A DNA stretch of 64,000 bases, taken from Tatumella citrea (lineage in GTDB: Bacteria; Pseudomonadota; Gammaproteobacteria; Enterobacterales; Enterobacteriaceae). Under the pieces are notes generated by a model. The model searched no databases. It was given only the letters and a program-made list of their open reading frames with translations, and was not told the origin of the DNA. The position numbers and the translations under genes were made by a program. The stretch is taken from NCBI RefSeq assembly GCF_002163585.1, contig NZ_CP015579.1, positions 1,426,001-1,490,000 of the forward strand, given 5' to 3'. Positions within the stretch are counted from its first letter, which is position 1. Each line of letters starts with the position of its first letter. Positions 31,313 to 43,462 of the stretch are shown one piece after another.

Positions 31313-32098
31313 ATGAAGGATCGTAATTTCGATGATCTTGCGGAGAAATTTACTCAAAATATTTACGGTACCGCGAAAGGTCAAATCCGTCAGGCAATTC
31401 TTTGGGATGAACTGAATGTTATATTAGCGAATCTTCCACAGCGAGCATTATCGGTGGTGGATGCTGGTGGTGGTGTCGGGCAAATTTCCAGCAAGCTGGC
31501 ATTACAGGGGCACAACGTCCTGTTAGGTGATGTTTCTGAAGAGATGCTGAAGCGTGCTGAAGAGCATGCCAGGCTGCTGGGTGCCGACAATAATATGGTT
31601 TTTAAACAAATGCGGGCTCAGGATATCGCTGACCATTTGGTTAAGCCCGCGGATCTGGTATTGTTTCATGCTGTGCTGGAATGGATCGCGGAACCTGAAC
31701 TGACGCTAAAGGCATTATATGACGCGTTAACCCCCGGAGGGATATTGTCGCTTATGTTTTATAATCTTCATGGACTGACGATGCAGAATCTGACGCTGGG
31801 TAATTTTGGCTATCTGCGTGCAGATATGAAAAAGCGCAAGAAGAAAACGTTGTCGCCGGATTATCCCCGCGATCCACAGCAGGTCTATGGTTGGCTGACT
31901 GACTGCGGATTTACCATTGAACAGCGGGCAGGAATCCGGGTGTTCAGTGATTTTATTCGTGATATGCCACCCAGTGCTAATGGTTTTGATGGGATCCTCG
32001 AAATGGAGCGCCGGTTCTGCCGTCAGGAACCTTTTTTGAGCCTGGGCCGGTATATTCATGTCACAGCGCGTAAACCTCTGCAAAAGGATCAATTATGA
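31313..32098 (+). CDS. cmoM: tRNA 5-carboxymethoxyuridine methyltransferase
   Basis: CmoM (formerly SmtA) methylates cmo5U34 to mcmo5U34 in certain tRNAs. The 261-residue class I methyltransferase has the SAM motif [12 protein letters not shown], motif [23 protein letters not shown], and the C-terminal [13 protein letters not shown]. It is the first gene of cmoM-mukF-mukE-mukB; the stop overlaps the mukF start by four bases. A weak -35-like TTGCAA lies about 60 bases upstream. Confidence 0.95.
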   Translation: MKDRNFDDLAEKFTQNIYGTAKGQIRQAILWDELNVILANLPQRALSVVDAGGGVGQISSKLALQGHNVLLGDVSEEMLKRAEEHARLLGADNNMVFKQMRAQDIADHLVKPADLVLFHAVLEWIAEPELTLKALYDALTPGGILSLMFYNLHGLTMQNLTLGNFGYLRADMKKRKKKTLSPDYPRDPQQVYGWLTDCGFTIEQRAGIRVFSDFIRDMPPSANGFDGILEMERRFCRQEPFLSLGRYIHVTARKPLQKDQL

Positions 32099-33417
32099 GT
32101 GATTTCTCCCAGACGATCCCGGAGTTGGTTTCCTGGGCCCGTACCAGCGATTTTTCTATATCGCTGCCGACGGAGCGTCTGGCTTTCCTGCTGGCGATCG
32201 CGACACTGAACGGCGAAAGGATGGATGGTGAACTGAGTGAAGGTGAACTGATTGATGGCTTCCGCCATGTCAGTAAAGCCTTTGAACAAACCAGTGAAAC
32301 AGTTCAAGCCAGAGCGAATAACGCAATTAATGATATGGTAAAACAGCGATTATTAAATCGCTTTACCAGCGAACAGGCTGATGGCCATGCGATCTACCGT
32401 CTGACCCCGTTGGGGATTGGAATTACCGATTATTATATTCGCCAGCGTGAATTCTCAACGCTGCGTCTGTCAATGCAACTGTCAATTGTTGCCAATGAAC
32501 TGAAACGGGCCGCCGATGCTGCCGAAGAGAATGGCGACGAATTTCACTGGCATCGAAATGTGTTTGCACCGCTTAAGTATTCAGTGGCAGAGATTTTCGA
32601 CAGCATTGATTTGACTCAGCGTACTATGGATGAACAGCAGCAGGGCGTTAAAGACGATATTGCCGCTTTGCTGAATAAAGACTGGCGGGCTGCTATTTCC
32701 AGCTGTGAATTATTACTTTCCGAAACTTCCGGTACCTTGCGTGAACTGCAGGATACGCTGGAAGCCGCCGGTGATAAATTGCAGGCCAGTCTGATGCGTA
32801 TTCAGGATGCGACACTTAACAGCCCGGATTTGGGGTTTGTCGATAAACTGGTGTTTGATTTGCAGAGCAAATTAGACCGTATTACCAGTTGGGGCCAACA
32901 GGCAATTGACCTGTGGATTGGCTATGACCGCCATGTTCATAAGTTCATCCGAACTGCCATCGATATGGACAAAAACCGGGTTTTTGCCCAGCGTTTGCGC
33001 CAGTCTGTTCAAAATTATTTTCAGTCTCCGTGGGCTTTGACCTATGCAAATGCTGAACGTCTGTTTGATACCCGTGAAGATGAACTGGCCTTACGAAATG
33101 AAGAGGTCACCGGAGAATTACCGGCGGAGCTGGAGTTTGAAGAATTTAATGAAATCAGAGAACAACTGGCAGCAATGATTGAAGAAGCATTGCGTATCTA
33201 TAAACAGCAGGCTATTCCCCTGAATCTGGCCGATGTCATGAGAGAATATCTGGCGCAGTATCCACGGGCGCGGCATTTTGATTTAGCGCGAATTGTTATC
33301 GATCAGGCCGTACGGTTAGGTGTTTCCGAAGCTGACTTAGCAGGACTGCCTGCTGTGTGGCAAATTATAAATGATTACGGAGCCAAGGTGCAGGCACATG
33401 TCATCGACAAATATTGA
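32095..33417 (+). CDS. mukF: Chromosome partition protein MukF (kleisin)
   Basis: MukF is the kleisin that bridges MukB heads and binds MukE in the condensin MukBEF. The 440-residue protein has the N-terminal winged-helix dimerisation domain ([34 protein letters not shown]), a helical middle ([21 protein letters not shown]), an acidic linker around residues 330-360 and a C-terminal MukB-binding domain. It overlaps cmoM (4 bases) and mukE (20 bases), so the four genes are translated together. Confidence 0.97.
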   Translation: MSDFSQTIPELVSWARTSDFSISLPTERLAFLLAIATLNGERMDGELSEGELIDGFRHVSKAFEQTSETVQARANNAINDMVKQRLLNRFTSEQADGHAIYRLTPLGIGITDYYIRQREFSTLRLSMQLSIVANELKRAADAAEENGDEFHWHRNVFAPLKYSVAEIFDSIDLTQRTMDEQQQGVKDDIAALLNKDWRAAISSCELLLSETSGTLRELQDTLEAAGDKLQASLMRIQDATLNSPDLGFVDKLVFDLQSKLDRITSWGQQAIDLWIGYDRHVHKFIRTAIDMDKNRVFAQRLRQSVQNYFQSPWALTYANAERLFDTREDELALRNEEVTGELPAELEFEEFNEIREQLAAMIEEALRIYKQQAIPLNLADVMREYLAQYPRARHFDLARIVIDQAVRLGVSEADLAGLPAVWQIINDYGAKVQAHVIDKY

Positions 33418-34123
33418 ACAAGTGATGCCGGTAAAACTGGCACAGGCACTGGCTAACCCGATTTTTCCGGCACTGGACAGTCAACTGAGAGCAGGCCGGC
33501 ATATTGGTTTTGAAGAATTAGACAATCATGCCTTTTTAATGGATTTTCAGGGTGAATTTGAAGAATTCTATGCCCGTTACCACGTGGAGTTGATTCGTGC
33601 TCCGGAAGGGTTCTTTTATCTGCGACCACGTTCCACTACGCTGATTTCCCGATCTGTGATGTCTGAACTGGATATGATGGTCGGAAAAATTCTTTGTTAT
33701 CTGTACCTTAGCCCAGAGCGGCTGGCCAATGAAGGTATCTTTACTCAGCAGGAACTGTACGACGAGTTGTTATCGCTGGCCGATGAGTCGAAACTGCTGC
33801 GTTTCGTTAACCAGCGTTCAACCGGTTCTGATTTTGATCGGGCGAAATTACAGGAAAAGGTGCGTGCCTCACTCAACCGCCTGCGCAGACTGGGTATGGT
33901 CTGGTTTATGGGGAATGATAACAGTAAGTTTCGGATTATGGAGTCAGTATTCCGTTTTGGTGCTGAGGTTCGAAGTGGTGATGAACCACGTGAAGCACAG
34001 TTGCGTTTAATCCGTGACGGAGAAGGTGTTTCGCTCGAGCAGCGGGATACAGCCAGTCAGACAGAAGCAGAAAATGAGATCAGTGATGATGCCGCTGACA
34101 GCGGGGAGGATGACGAGGAATGA
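33398..34123 (+). CDS. mukE: Chromosome partition protein MukE
   Basis: MukE is the winged-helix (KITE) accessory subunit of MukBEF, bound to MukF. The 241-residue product has [59 protein letters not shown], and a long acidic tail ([21 protein letters not shown]). The start [12 protein letters not shown] matches E. coli exactly; the upstream in-frame ATG (33371) lies well inside mukF. The tail is somewhat different from E. coli, the usual variable part. Confidence 0.97.
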   Translation: MSSTNIEQVMPVKLAQALANPIFPALDSQLRAGRHIGFEELDNHAFLMDFQGEFEEFYARYHVELIRAPEGFFYLRPRSTTLISRSVMSELDMMVGKILCYLYLSPERLANEGIFTQQELYDELLSLADESKLLRFVNQRSTGSDFDRAKLQEKVRASLNRLRRLGMVWFMGNDNSKFRIMESVFRFGAEVRSGDEPREAQLRLIRDGEGVSLEQRDTASQTEAENEISDDAADSGEDDEE

Positions 34124-37100
34124 TTGAACGTGGAAAGTTTCGATCGCTAACGTTGATTAACTGGAACGGCTTTTTTGCCCGGACCTTTGATCTTGACGAT
34201 ATGGTGACCACGCTGTCCGGGGGAAATGGTGCGGGTAAATCGACCACCATGGCTGCCTTTATTACCGCCTTAATTCCTGATCTGACATTGCTGCATTTCA
34301 GAAATACAACTGAAGCGGGAGCCACCAGTGGCTCACGCGATAAGGGTTTGCACGGTAAATTGCGTGCCGGGGTTTGTTATGCGGTGCTGGATGTCGTTAA
34401 TTCCCGTGGGCAGCGTTCTGTCGTGGGAGTGCGCTTACAACAAATCTCAGGGCGTGATAAGAAAGTCGATATTAAAGCTTTTAGTGTCCATGACTTGCCT
34501 GAGTCGGTTGCTCCGACCGAATTGCTGACTGAAATAGTTAACAGCCGCCAGGCTAAAGTACTGCCTCTTAATGAAGTGAAAGAGCGACTGGATGCACTGG
34601 AAGACGTAACTTTCCGTCAGTATAACTCTGTAACTGACTATCACAGCATGATGTTTGAGCAGGGAATTGTGGCGCGTCGCCTTCGTACTCAGGGAGATCG
34701 CAGCAAATATTACCGTCTTATTGAAGCCTCATTGTATGGCGGGATCTCCAGTGCGATAACCCGTTCACTGCGTGATTACCTGTTACCTGAAAACGGCGGT
34801 GTGCGTAAAGCATTCCAGGATATGGAAGCGGCTCTGCGCGAAAACCGTATGACACTGGAAGCGATACGTGTCACTCAGTCAGATCGTAATCTGTTTAAGC
34901 ATCTGATCACCGAAGCGACCGATTATGTCGCCGCGGATTATATGCGGCATGCCAATGAGCGCCGTATTCATCTGGATGGTGCTCTGTTACTGAGAAATGA
35001 ATTGTTCACCGGGCGTAAAGAGCTGGCCAGTGGGCAATACCGGCATGTCGAAATGGCCCGGGAGCTTTCAGAGCATTCAGCAGCAGAAGGATCTCTGGAA
35101 TCCGATTACCAGGCGGCAAGTGATCATCTGAATCTGGTTCAGACTGCGGTGCGTCAGCAGGAAAAAATTGAGCGTTACGAAAGTGAGCTTGAAGAACTGA
35201 CCTTCCGTCTGGAAGAACAAAATGAAGTCGTGGCGGAAGCGGAAGAGATCTTTGAAGATAATCAGCAACGATCTGAAGCTGCTGAGCTCGAGGTTGATGA
35301 ACTGAAGAGCCAGCTGGCCGACTTCCAGCAAGCACTGGATGTTCAGCAAACCCGTGCTATTCAGTATCAGCAGGCTATTCAGGCACTGCAGCGCGCCCGC
35401 GAACTTTGTCAAATCCCTGACTTATCACTGGAGAGTGCTGAAGAGTGGCAGGAGCGCTTCAGTGCCCGTGAAGAGGAGGCGACCAGCCAGTTACTGTCGC
35501 TTGAACAAAAACTGAGTGTGGCTGAAGCAGCCCACAGTCAGTTTGAACAGGCACTGGAACTGGTCACCCAAATTTCTGGTCCCGTGAGCCGTCACGATGC
35601 CTGGCAAACCGGGCGGGAAATTGTCCGTGAGGCAGCGACCCAACGACATTATGCGGATCAGCTTTCTTCACTCCGGCTGCGACTGGCGGAACTTGAGCAG
35701 CGGTTACGTGAACAAAATGAAGCCGAGCGTTTGCTGGCTGATTTCTGTAAAAGTCAGGGACAGCAATATGATGCCGATGCGCTGGAAGGGTTGCACCGTG
35801 AGCTGGAAGCACAGATTGAAGCCTTATCTGAAACCGTAGCTAATGCCGGAGAACAGCGGTTATCTCTGCGCCAGACTCTGAGTCAGATTCGGGAAAAGAT
35901 CACGTCTCTGACCAGCAAAGCACCACACTGGCTGGCAGCGCAGGAAATACTGACCCAGTTAAGCGAGCAAACCGGCCAGGCATTAACCAATAGCCAGCAG
36001 GTTACGGGTTACATGCAACAGTTGCTGGAACGTGAGCGCGAAACGACGGTTGAACGTGATGCCGTTGCCGCGAAAAAGCGTGAAGCAGAGCAACAAATCG
36101 AACGTCTCAGCCAGCCAGGCGGTGCCGAAGATGCACGCCTTAACCAGCTGGCAGAGAAATTTGGCGGTGTTTTATTATCTGAGATCTATGATGACGTAAC
36201 ACTGGATGATGCTCCGTATTTCTCGGCATTATACGGCCCGTCACGCCATGCCATTGTGGTCCCGGATTTATCTCTGGTTCAGGAACAGTTGTCCGGTCTG
36301 GAAGATTGCCCTGAGGATCTTTACCTGATTGAAGGTGATCCACAGTCATTTGATGACAGTGTATTCAGCGTCGATGAGCTGGAAGGCGCGGTTATTGTTA
36401 AGGTGGCTGATCGTCAGTGGCGTTATTCCCGTTTCCCTAAAGTACCGTTGTTTGGCAGAGCAGCCAGGGAAAATCAGCTGGAATTACTGCATAACGAACG
36501 TGAAAAACTGGCCGAAACTTATGCCACATTATCTTTCGATGTCCAGAAAACCCAGAGGCTGCATCAGTCGTTCAGCCGTTTCATCGGCAGCCATCTGGCG
36601 ATTGCCTTTGAGCAGGATCCTGAGGAACAAATTCGTCAGCTGAACAGCCAGCGCATTGATATTGAGCGTTCACTGAATCAGCATGAAAATGAGACCGTTC
36701 AGCAACGCCAGCAGTATGAAGCTGCAAAAGAGGGGGTTGCCCGCCTGAACCGGTTGCTGCCGCGGGTCAGCCTGCTGCAGGATGAAACACTGGCAGATCG
36801 TTGTGAAGAAATTCGTGAACATGTTGAAGAAGCACAGGAAGCTTCCCGTTATCTTCATCAGCACGCCAGCAAAATCACTAAACTGGAAACTTTGTTACCG
36901 GTTCTGCAAAGTGATCCTCAGCAGCATGCACAGTTACAGGCTGATTATCAGACAGCGCAACAGAAGCAACGGGAATATCGTCAGCAGTCATTTGCGCTGA
37001 CGGAAGTTCTGCAACGCCGCGCCCATTTCAGCTATGCCGACTCCGGCAGCATGCTGGATGGTAATAGTGATCTCAGTAACAAATTGCGTAAGCAGCTGGA

Positions 37101-38574
37101 ACAGGCCGAAGGTGAACGTGCCCAGGCCAGAGAGAAACTTCGGGAACATCAGTCTGTACTGACTCAATATTCCCGTGTACTGGCTTCTCTGAAAAGCTCC
37201 TACGATGCCAAAAAAGACATGCTCCGTGAATTACATCAGGAGATGCAGGATATCGGTGTGGCTGCGGATACCAGTGCAGAAGAGCGCTCCAGATTGCGTC
37301 GTGATGAGTTGTATAACCAGTTAAGCCATAACAGGGCCCGCCGTAATCAACTGGAAAAACAAATCACTTTCTGTGAAGCCGAAATGGATGCCTTACAGAA
37401 AAGGTTACGTAAACTGGAACGTGACTATGCGCAAAACCGGGAGCAGGTTGTCCGTGCCAAGGCCGGATGGTGCAATGTTATGCGGCTGGTCAAAGACAAC
37501 GGTATTGAACGTCGTCTGCACCGTCGTGAGCTGGCGTATCTGAGTGGTGATGAACTGCGCTCAATGTCAGATAAGGCACTCGGAGCATTGCGTCTGGCGG
37601 TCGCCGACAATGAACATCTGCGTGATGTATTGCGATTGTCGGAAGACCCGAAATATCCGGAACGTAAGATCCGCTTCTTTATTGCGGTGTATCAGCATCT
37701 TCGCGAGCGTATTCGCCAGGATATCATTCGTACTGATGATCCGGTTGAAGCGATCGAACAGATGGAAATCGAGCTGAATCGCCTGACTGAAGAACTGACT
37801 GCCCGTGAACAAAATCTGGCAATCAGCTCACGTAGTGCAGCGAATATTATTCGTAAGACTATTCAGCGTGAACAGAATCGTATTCGTCAACTTAACCAGG
37901 GGCTGCAGGCCGTGAGTTTTGGCCAGGTCAATAGCGTTCGTCTGAACGTTAATGTTCGTGAAGCCCACTCTGTGTTACTTGAGACTTTAGCCAGCGATCA
38001 CGAGCAGCATCAGGATCTGTTTAACAGCCAGCGTCTGACATTTTCAGAAGCACTGGCAAAACTTTACCAGCGCCTGAATCCGCAGATTGACCTTGGACAA
38101 CGCACACCGCAAGTGATTGGCGAGGAATTGCTGGACTACCGTAACTATCTGGAAATGGAAGTTGAAGTTAACCGTGGTTCTGATGGATGGCTACGGGCAG
38201 AGAGTGGTGCATTGTCCACCGGGGAAGCTATCGGTACCGGGATGTCAATTCTGGTTATGGTAGTTCAGAGCTGGGAAGAAGAGTCACGTCGTTTGCGCGG
38301 CAAAGATATTTCTCCTTGCCGGTTGCTGTTCCTGGATGAAGCAGCACGTCTTGATGGCCGTTCGATTGCAACACTGTTTGAACTCTGTGAACGTCTGGAC
38401 ATGCAACTGGTGATTGCTGCCCCGGAAAATATTAGTCCGGAGAAAGGCACGACCTATAAACTGGTACGTAAAGTCATTAATAATACGGAGCATGTGCATG
38501 TGGTCGGTTTAAGGGGATTTGGTCCTGAACCTTCAGCGGCGACACCTCCGGCCGGACAGTTGACAGAGAGTTAA
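34120..38574 (+). CDS. mukB: Chromosome partition protein MukB (SMC-like ATPase)
   Basis: MukB is the SMC-type motor of MukBEF, organising and segregating the chromosome. The 1484-residue protein is close to the E. coli length of 1486. The head Walker [15 protein letters not shown] is near residues 32-45. Long coiled-coil arms run to about 640 and from 800 on; the hinge between includes [21 protein letters not shown]. The C-terminal head has the signature [19 protein letters not shown] and Walker [13 protein letters not shown]. It overlaps mukE by four bases and is followed by a terminator. Presence of MukBEF rather than Smc/ScpAB supports a gammaproteobacterial enteric host. Confidence 0.98.
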   Translation: MIERGKFRSLTLINWNGFFARTFDLDDMVTTLSGGNGAGKSTTMAAFITALIPDLTLLHFRNTTEAGATSGSRDKGLHGKLRAGVCYAVLDVVNSRGQRSVVGVRLQQISGRDKKVDIKAFSVHDLPESVAPTELLTEIVNSRQAKVLPLNEVKERLDALEDVTFRQYNSVTDYHSMMFEQGIVARRLRTQGDRSKYYRLIEASLYGGISSAITRSLRDYLLPENGGVRKAFQDMEAALRENRMTLEAIRVTQSDRNLFKHLITEATDYVAADYMRHANERRIHLDGALLLRNELFTGRKELASGQYRHVEMARELSEHSAAEGSLESDYQAASDHLNLVQTAVRQQEKIERYESELEELTFRLEEQNEVVAEAEEIFEDNQQRSEAAELEVDELKSQLADFQQALDVQQTRAIQYQQAIQALQRARELCQIPDLSLESAEEWQERFSAREEEATSQLLSLEQKLSVAEAAHSQFEQALELVTQISGPVSRHDAWQTGREIVREAATQRHYADQLSSLRLRLAELEQRLREQNEAERLLADFCKSQGQQYDADALEGLHRELEAQIEALSETVANAGEQRLSLRQTLSQIREKITSLTSKAPHWLAAQEILTQLSEQTGQALTNSQQVTGYMQQLLERERETTVERDAVAAKKREAEQQIERLSQPGGAEDARLNQLAEKFGGVLLSEIYDDVTLDDAPYFSALYGPSRHAIVVPDLSLVQEQLSGLEDCPEDLYLIEGDPQSFDDSVFSVDELEGAVIVKVADRQWRYSRFPKVPLFGRAARENQLELLHNEREKLAETYATLSFDVQKTQRLHQSFSRFIGSHLAIAFEQDPEEQIRQLNSQRIDIERSLNQHENETVQQRQQYEAAKEGVARLNRLLPRVSLLQDETLADRCEEIREHVEEAQEASRYLHQHASKITKLETLLPVLQSDPQQHAQLQADYQTAQQKQREYRQQSFALTEVLQRRAHFSYADSGSMLDGNSDLSNKLRKQLEQAEGERAQAREKLREHQSVLTQYSRVLASLKSSYDAKKDMLRELHQEMQDIGVAADTSAEERSRLRRDELYNQLSHNRARRNQLEKQITFCEAEMDALQKRLRKLERDYAQNREQVVRAKAGWCNVMRLVKDNGIERRLHRRELAYLSGDELRSMSDKALGALRLAVADNEHLRDVLRLSEDPKYPERKIRFFIAVYQHLRERIRQDIIRTDDPVEAIEQMEIELNRLTEELTAREQNLAISSRSAANIIRKTIQREQNRIRQLNQGLQAVSFGQVNSVRLNVNVREAHSVLLETLASDHEQHQDLFNSQRLTFSEALAKLYQRLNPQIDLGQRTPQVIGEELLDYRNYLEMEVEVNRGSDGWLRAESGALSTGEAIGTGMSILVMVVQSWEEESRRLRGKDISPCRLLFLDEAARLDGRSIATLFELCERLDMQLVIAAPENISPEKGTTYKLVRKVINNTEHVHVVGLRGFGPEPSAATPPAGQLTES

Positions 38575-38617
38575 CTGAAGGTTGCCGGGTTCAGTGAATC
38601 CGGAAATTAATTAACAT

Positions 38618-38655
38618 AAAACGGCATTTGTTTTTCAGCAAATGCCGTTTTATTG
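38618..38655 (+). terminator. Terminator of the cmoM-mukFEB operon
   Basis: AAAACGGCATTTG/CAAATGCCGTTTT forms a 13-bp stem with an 8-base loop, followed by ATTGTTT, about 45 bases after the mukB stop. Confidence 0.88.
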
Positions 38656-38734
38656 TTTAAACTGAATGTGATAGTGCGAAAATTCTAAGTCTGGACTACT
38701 GTTGTTGCTTACGGTAAGACATAAGGGGTCAGGG

Positions 38735-40579
38735 ATGTTGAAAAATGGTCATAAATTCAGGCCTTTATTATTAATCTGCGGGCTGTCATTAGCATTGATG
38801 CCTGGTTCATCACTTTTGGCAGCACAAGGGATGACCGGGACTGAAGTTCATCATCAGCATACAAATCTCCATGCGCCGGCAGAAAGCTTTAGCGCTATTA
38901 CCAGTGCTTTGCCCGGCGGGATACATCCTTACTACTTATCTGAACTTGCAGCTCTGTATCATGCGCGGCATATGCAGCCAATGTGGCAGGATCAGCAGGC
39001 AGTTGAAAGATTCCAGCAGCAGCTGGCGGAAGTCGCACTTTCTGGTGTGCAACCTCAATTCGGGCAATGGATCAGCTGGCTTTCGCGCAGTGATATTACC
39101 GGAATGCAAAGAGATCTTATTTTATCTGACGCAATGCTTGGTTATCTGCAATTTGCTGCTGAAGCGCCGATAAAAGGGGAAAGCTGGTTGTATGGCAATA
39201 CTCCGTATGCGCTGGCTATGCCGCCGTCAGGACAGATATCGTTATGGCAAAGTGCTGTGAATGGCCACCGGGATGCGGCGTTTATTACCGGATTAGCTCC
39301 GCAGCACCCACAATATCTGCCAATGCAGGACGCATTGAAAAAATTACTTGCTGACCACGAGACCTGGCCGCATATGAATGGCCGGGGATCTGTCAGGCCG
39401 GGAGACAGCAGCCCGGAAATTCCGGTGCTGCGTGATATCCTGATCCGTAGCGGAATGCTGAGCGCAAATGCCTCACCAATGGATAATACACCGTCACCAG
39501 CCGTTCATCCGGTTGTTATCTCTCCTGCCGCTGCCAGCACATCATCAGCACCTGCTACACCGGCAGTTCAGAAGAGTTCTTTAGTCACAGATAGCGGTAA
39601 CGGAACGCCTCCGCTGACAAGTCAGGGAACTGCACCTGTAACGCCTTCAGCTACTCCGGTTGATCCGCAAACTGTTTACAGCCCTGAACTGGTTGATGCC
39701 GTCAAACGGTTTCAGCAATGGCAGGGGCTGGCACCGGATGGTGTTATCGGGGCCCGCACTCGAGAATGGCTGAATGTCACACCACGTATGCGTGCCGGAT
39801 TGCTGGCTCTTAATATGCAGCGGTTGCGTTTGCTGCCTGACGATATGCATAACGGTATTATGGTGAATATCCCTAACTTCTCGATGAATTTTTATGAAGA
39901 CGGGAAAACTATTCTGCGCTCAAGGGTCATTGTCGGCCGCCCTGACAGAAAGACGCCTTTGATGCGTAGTGCGTTGAATAACGTGGTACTTAATCCGCCA
40001 TGGAATGTCCCTACCAGTCTGGTCAGGGAAGATATTGTTCCTAAGGCTAAAAGCGATCCTTCTTATCTGGAAAAGCATGGTTTCACGCTATTTTCTGGCT
40101 GGAGTGCTGATTCCACCGTGGTGAATCCGGAAACGATTAACTGGACTATGGTGAACCCTGCCACTTTCCCGTACCGTATCCGCCAGTCACCTGGGCCGCA
40201 AAATGCGTTAGGTCGCTATAAATTTAATATGCCAAGTTCCGATGCTATCTATCTGCATGACACCCCAAATCACATGTTATTCCAGCGTGATATCAGGGCA
40301 TTAAGCTCCGGTTGTGTCAGGATAAACAAGGCATCAGAGCTGGCGGGGCTGTTACTGCAGAATGTGGGCTGGGATGGCAGCCGGATTTCCGGTGCAATTC
40401 AACAGGGTGATACCCGTTTTGTGGCTATCCGCCACCGGATACCGGTGAATCTCTACTATCTTACTGCCTGGGTTGCCGATGATGGTAAACCGCAGTTCCG
40501 CACCGATATTTACAATTATGATAATCTGGCACGTAACGGGCAGAGCAGTGTCGGTAATGCCGGTAAATTTATTCTCTGA
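38735..40579 (+). CDS. ldtD: L,D-transpeptidase LdtD
   Basis: LdtD (YcbB) makes 3-3 crosslinks in peptidoglycan and is a Cpx-induced envelope-repair enzyme in E. coli. The 614-residue protein has a signal peptide (MLKNGHKFRPLLLICGLSLA..., cut near LLAA). An N-terminal scaffold domain, a peptidoglycan-binding segment (LVDAVKRFQQWQGLAPDGVIGARTREWLNV) and the YkuD catalytic domain with HDTPNHMLFQRDIRALSSGCVRINKA follow; the catalytic Cys is in SGCVR. A Pro/Ser/Thr/Ala-rich linker of about 75 residues precedes the binding segment, longer than in my memory of E. coli. ATG 38735 with AGGGG upstream is chosen over a TTG at 38702. Confidence 0.95.
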   Translation: MLKNGHKFRPLLLICGLSLALMPGSSLLAAQGMTGTEVHHQHTNLHAPAESFSAITSALPGGIHPYYLSELAALYHARHMQPMWQDQQAVERFQQQLAEVALSGVQPQFGQWISWLSRSDITGMQRDLILSDAMLGYLQFAAEAPIKGESWLYGNTPYALAMPPSGQISLWQSAVNGHRDAAFITGLAPQHPQYLPMQDALKKLLADHETWPHMNGRGSVRPGDSSPEIPVLRDILIRSGMLSANASPMDNTPSPAVHPVVISPAAASTSSAPATPAVQKSSLVTDSGNGTPPLTSQGTAPVTPSATPVDPQTVYSPELVDAVKRFQQWQGLAPDGVIGARTREWLNVTPRMRAGLLALNMQRLRLLPDDMHNGIMVNIPNFSMNFYEDGKTILRSRVIVGRPDRKTPLMRSALNNVVLNPPWNVPTSLVREDIVPKAKSDPSYLEKHGFTLFSGWSADSTVVNPETINWTMVNPATFPYRIRQSPGPQNALGRYKFNMPSSDAIYLHDTPNHMLFQRDIRALSSGCVRINKASELAGLLLQNVGWDGSRISGAIQQGDTRFVAIRHRIPVNLYYLTAWVADDGKPQFRTDIYNYDNLARNGQSSVGNAGKFIL

Positions 40580-40753
40580 AGTCTGAGCTGAAGCAGTTGT
40601 CACCCTACTAAATTGTGATGGTGGCTACTGTTTCAGTTTTTTATTTCAGGTATTGAGCATTTATTGCCTGTGGTCTGCTTGACGCATCCTGCCCATCTGG
40701 TTATGGTTCGTTTTGTCTGTTTTTTGTTCCATTGCCTCAGGTTATAGCTTTTC

Positions 40754-41305
40754 ATGGATAAATTTGATTCCCAGCGCCGCAAGCTGCTGTTATTAGGCGG
40801 AGCTTCCGCCGGACTGGTTTTGTTACCGGGTCTGGCAGAAGCTTCAGTATCCTCTTCACGTCCGCGAATTCTGACTCTTAATAATCTCAATACCGGAGAG
40901 TCACTGAAAACGGAATTCTTCAACGGAACCAGTTACAATAAAAGTGAACTGGCTCGTCTTAACCATTTCTTCCGTGATTATCGTGCGAATCAGGTTCGGT
41001 CTATCGACCCGCGGTTATTTGATCAGCTTTATCGTCTACAGGTAATGCTGGGAACGCGTAAACCGGTACAACTGATTTCGGGTTATCGCTCTCTGGCAAC
41101 GAATAACCGGTTACGTGCTCATAGCAGTGGTGTAGCCAAACACAGCTATCATACACTTGGCCAGGCAATGGATTTTCATATTGAAGGGGTTCAGCTGTCG
41201 ACCGTTCGTGCGGCAGCCATGAAAATGCGCGCCGGCGGAGTAGGCTATTATCCGAAAAGCGATTTTGTACATATTGATACCGGACCTGTGCGCCACTGGT
41301 CATAA
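40754..41305 (+). CDS. mepK: Murein DD-endopeptidase MepK (YcbK, peptidase M15)
   Basis: MepK cleaves peptide crosslinks in peptidoglycan to let the wall grow; in E. coli it prefers 3-3 bonds, made by enzymes such as LdtD next door. The 183-residue protein starts with a twin-arginine-type signal (SQRRKLLLLGGASAGLVLLPGLAEA). The M15A zinc site is formed by H and D in AKHSYHTLGQAMDFHIEG and H in FVHIDTGPVRHW. The order ldtD-mepK-gloC is conserved. No ribosome site of note is visible (about 14 bases upstream TTAT only), so initiation may be weak. Confidence 0.93.
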   Translation: MDKFDSQRRKLLLLGGASAGLVLLPGLAEASVSSSRPRILTLNNLNTGESLKTEFFNGTSYNKSELARLNHFFRDYRANQVRSIDPRLFDQLYRLQVMLGTRKPVQLISGYRSLATNNRLRAHSSGVAKHSYHTLGQAMDFHIEGVQLSTVRAAAMKMRAGGVGYYPKSDFVHIDTGPVRHWS

Positions 41306-41332
41306 TATTCTGTTTTATTTGAGGTTTATTCT

Positions 41333-41971
41333 TTGAGTCAATTGCACTATCAGCTTGTTACAGTGACTGCGTTTTCCCAGAATTGTTCGATTATCTGGTG
41401 TGATGAAACAGGTGAGTCTGCAGTGGTAGACCCCGGCGGAGATGCCGATGTCATTTTGCAGGCGCTGATGACCTTACAGAAAACCCCTAAACAAATTCTT
41501 CTGACCCACGGACATCTTGATCATGTGGGTGCCGCAGCGGTGTTAGCCGATCGTTATCAGATTCCGGTGATTGGGCCAGATATCCGCGATAAATTTTTGC
41601 TGGATTCATTACCGGCACAAAGCCAGATGTTTGGTTTCCCATACTGCGAACCTTTACAACCCGATCAGTGGCTGACCGCCGGGGAAACGGTTGCCGTGGG
41701 TAACCATACTCTGGAAGTGTTTCACTGTCCGGGGCATACTCCGGGACATATCGTTTTTTTTGACCGTCAGGCCAGGTTACTGATTTCCGGAGATGTTATC
41801 TTCAGAGGCGGAGTGGGGCGTTCAGACTTCCCTCAGGGCAATCATCAGCACCTGATTGAGTCGATTGTCGATACTCTGCTACCGCTGGGAGATGATGTTA
41901 CTTTTATTGCGGGTCACGGGCCACGTTCAACATTAGGGCGGGAACGTATTTCGAACCCATTTCTCACCTGA
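41333..41971 (+). CDS. gloC: Hydroxyacylglutathione hydrolase GloC (type II glyoxalase)
   Basis: GloC (YcbL) hydrolyses S-lactoylglutathione in methylglyoxal detoxification. The 212-residue metallo-beta-lactamase-fold protein has the metal motif [43 protein letters not shown] and [12 protein letters not shown]. The start is TTG at 41333 with GAGG eight bases before it; no ATG fits. It converges with aspC on a shared terminator. Confidence 0.93.
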   Translation: MSQLHYQLVTVTAFSQNCSIIWCDETGESAVVDPGGDADVILQALMTLQKTPKQILLTHGHLDHVGAAAVLADRYQIPVIGPDIRDKFLLDSLPAQSQMFGFPYCEPLQPDQWLTAGETVAVGNHTLEVFHCPGHTPGHIVFFDRQARLLISGDVIFRGGVGRSDFPQGNHQHLIESIVDTLLPLGDDVTFIAGHGPRSTLGRERISNPFLT

Positions 41972-41979
41972 ATCGTGCC

Positions 41980-42010
41980 AAAAAAAGCCATCTCAAAGGA
42001 TGGCTTTTTT
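41980..42010. terminator. Bidirectional terminator between gloC and aspC
   Basis: AAAAAAGCCATC/GATGGCTTTTTT with loop TCAAAG has T runs in both directions and lies between two convergent stop codons. Confidence 0.9.
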
Positions 42011-42024
42011 AATGGTGCGGTAAG

Positions 42025-43215
42025 TTACAGCACTGCGATAATCGATTCGCACAGCGTTGACATATTGTCCGGAGTCATCCCGGCAATGTTAATCCTGCCT
42101 GAATCGACAGCATAAATACCAAACTCACTCCGCAGGCGGTGTACCTGAGCAGTTGTCAGGCCACTGTAAGAAAACATTCCGTTCTGCTTATTGATAAAAG
42201 TGAAATCCTGATTAGCGCCTTTGTCAGTCAGTGTATTCACAAATAACTGACGCATTCTCTGAATACGCTGGCGCATATCTGATAACTCCTGCTCCCAGAT
42301 AGAGCGCAGATTGTCATCGCTAAGAATGGTAGCCACAATCGCCGCGCCGTGTGATGGCGGGTTAGAGTAATTTGCGCGAATCGCAAATTTAATCTGACTG
42401 AATGCAGCGGTCGCCGCAGCTTCATTTTCTGCAATCAGTGTGACAGCACCCACACGTTCGTTGTACAGGCCAAAGTTTTTGGAATAAGAGCTGCAGACCA
42501 GCATTTCCTTGTGTTTTTCTGCAAACAGGCGCAGACCCGCAGCATCTTCGTCCAGTCCGTTACCGAATCCCTGATAGGCGAAATCAAACAGAGGCAACCA
42601 TCCACGCGACAGCGAAAGTTCTGCAAGCTGCTGCCATTGCTCAGGTGTTGGGTCGATGCCGGTTGGGTTGTGGCAGCATCCGTGGAACAGAACGACATCA
42701 CCGGCAGCAACCTGCTGTAAAGACTGCAACATGGCCGGAAAATCCAGCTGATGATTTTCTGCATCATAGTAACGGTAAGTACAGACTTCGAGGCCACTGG
42801 CAGTGAAGATACTTTTATGATTAGGCCAGCTTGGGTCACTGACCCAGACACGTTTTACGGCAGTCTGTTGCACCAGAAAATCGGCAGCGACTCTTAACGC
42901 TCCGGTGCCTCCCGGGGTCTGTGCGGTGCGCACTCGTCCGGAAGCCAGCAGCGGGTTTTCTTTACCAAACAGCAATTCCTGAGTCACGCGGCCAAAAACC
43001 GGATAGCCATCGATACTCAGATAATTTTTGGTTGTTTCCGTTTCAAGCAAATATTGTTCTGCTTTTTTCACACTGGTCAGTACTGCGGTTTTTGCTGTTT
43101 CATCTTTATAAACACCAATGCCGAGATTAATTTTATTCGGACGTTCATCGGCGCGAAACAGATCAGCCAGGCCTAAAATAGGATCAGCAGGTGCAGCAGA
43201 AATTAGTTCAAACAT
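42025..43215 (-). CDS. aspC: Aspartate aminotransferase
   Basis: AspC interconverts oxaloacetate and aspartate using glutamate; it also acts on aromatic keto acids. The 396-residue PLP protein has the E. coli length, with [38 protein letters not shown], the PLP-lysine motif [16 protein letters not shown], and [16 protein letters not shown]. It lies downstream of ompF with about 247 bases between, including the ompF terminator. Confidence 0.98.
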   Translation of the reverse strand: MFELISAAPADPILGLADLFRADERPNKINLGIGVYKDETAKTAVLTSVKKAEQYLLETETTKNYLSIDGYPVFGRVTQELLFGKENPLLASGRVRTAQTPGGTGALRVAADFLVQQTAVKRVWVSDPSWPNHKSIFTASGLEVCTYRYYDAENHQLDFPAMLQSLQQVAAGDVVLFHGCCHNPTGIDPTPEQWQQLAELSLSRGWLPLFDFAYQGFGNGLDEDAAGLRLFAEKHKEMLVCSSYSKNFGLYNERVGAVTLIAENEAAATAAFSQIKFAIRANYSNPPSHGAAIVATILSDDNLRSIWEQELSDMRQRIQRMRQLFVNTLTDKGANQDFTFINKQNGMFSYSGLTTAQVHRLRSEFGIYAVDSGRINIAGMTPDNMSTLCESIIAVL

Positions 43216-43410
43216 GAGTGAGACCCGATAATGAGTAGAGAAACGGTTAGCAATAGTTCAAGGTTATCCTGAGCTCAGCAAATTGCCAACAGTTGCAGGG
43301 CAATTTTATCTGCCCGGGATCATTATTTTTTCAAATAACGCCGGTGGTTAGGATGAATGCAGTAATGTCCTGAACTTTGTATGAACAGCAACATAGCGCT
43401 ATATCACAGG

Positions 43411-43440
43411 CAAAAAAAACGGGGCCGTAAACGGCCCCGC
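43411..43440 (-). terminator. Terminator of ompF
   Basis: CGGGGCCGT/ACGGCCCCG with a 2-base loop is followed, read leftward, by T8. It sits 23 bases after the ompF stop codon. Confidence 0.93.
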
Positions 43441-43462
43441 AGATAATTTCCGTAGTGGAAAC

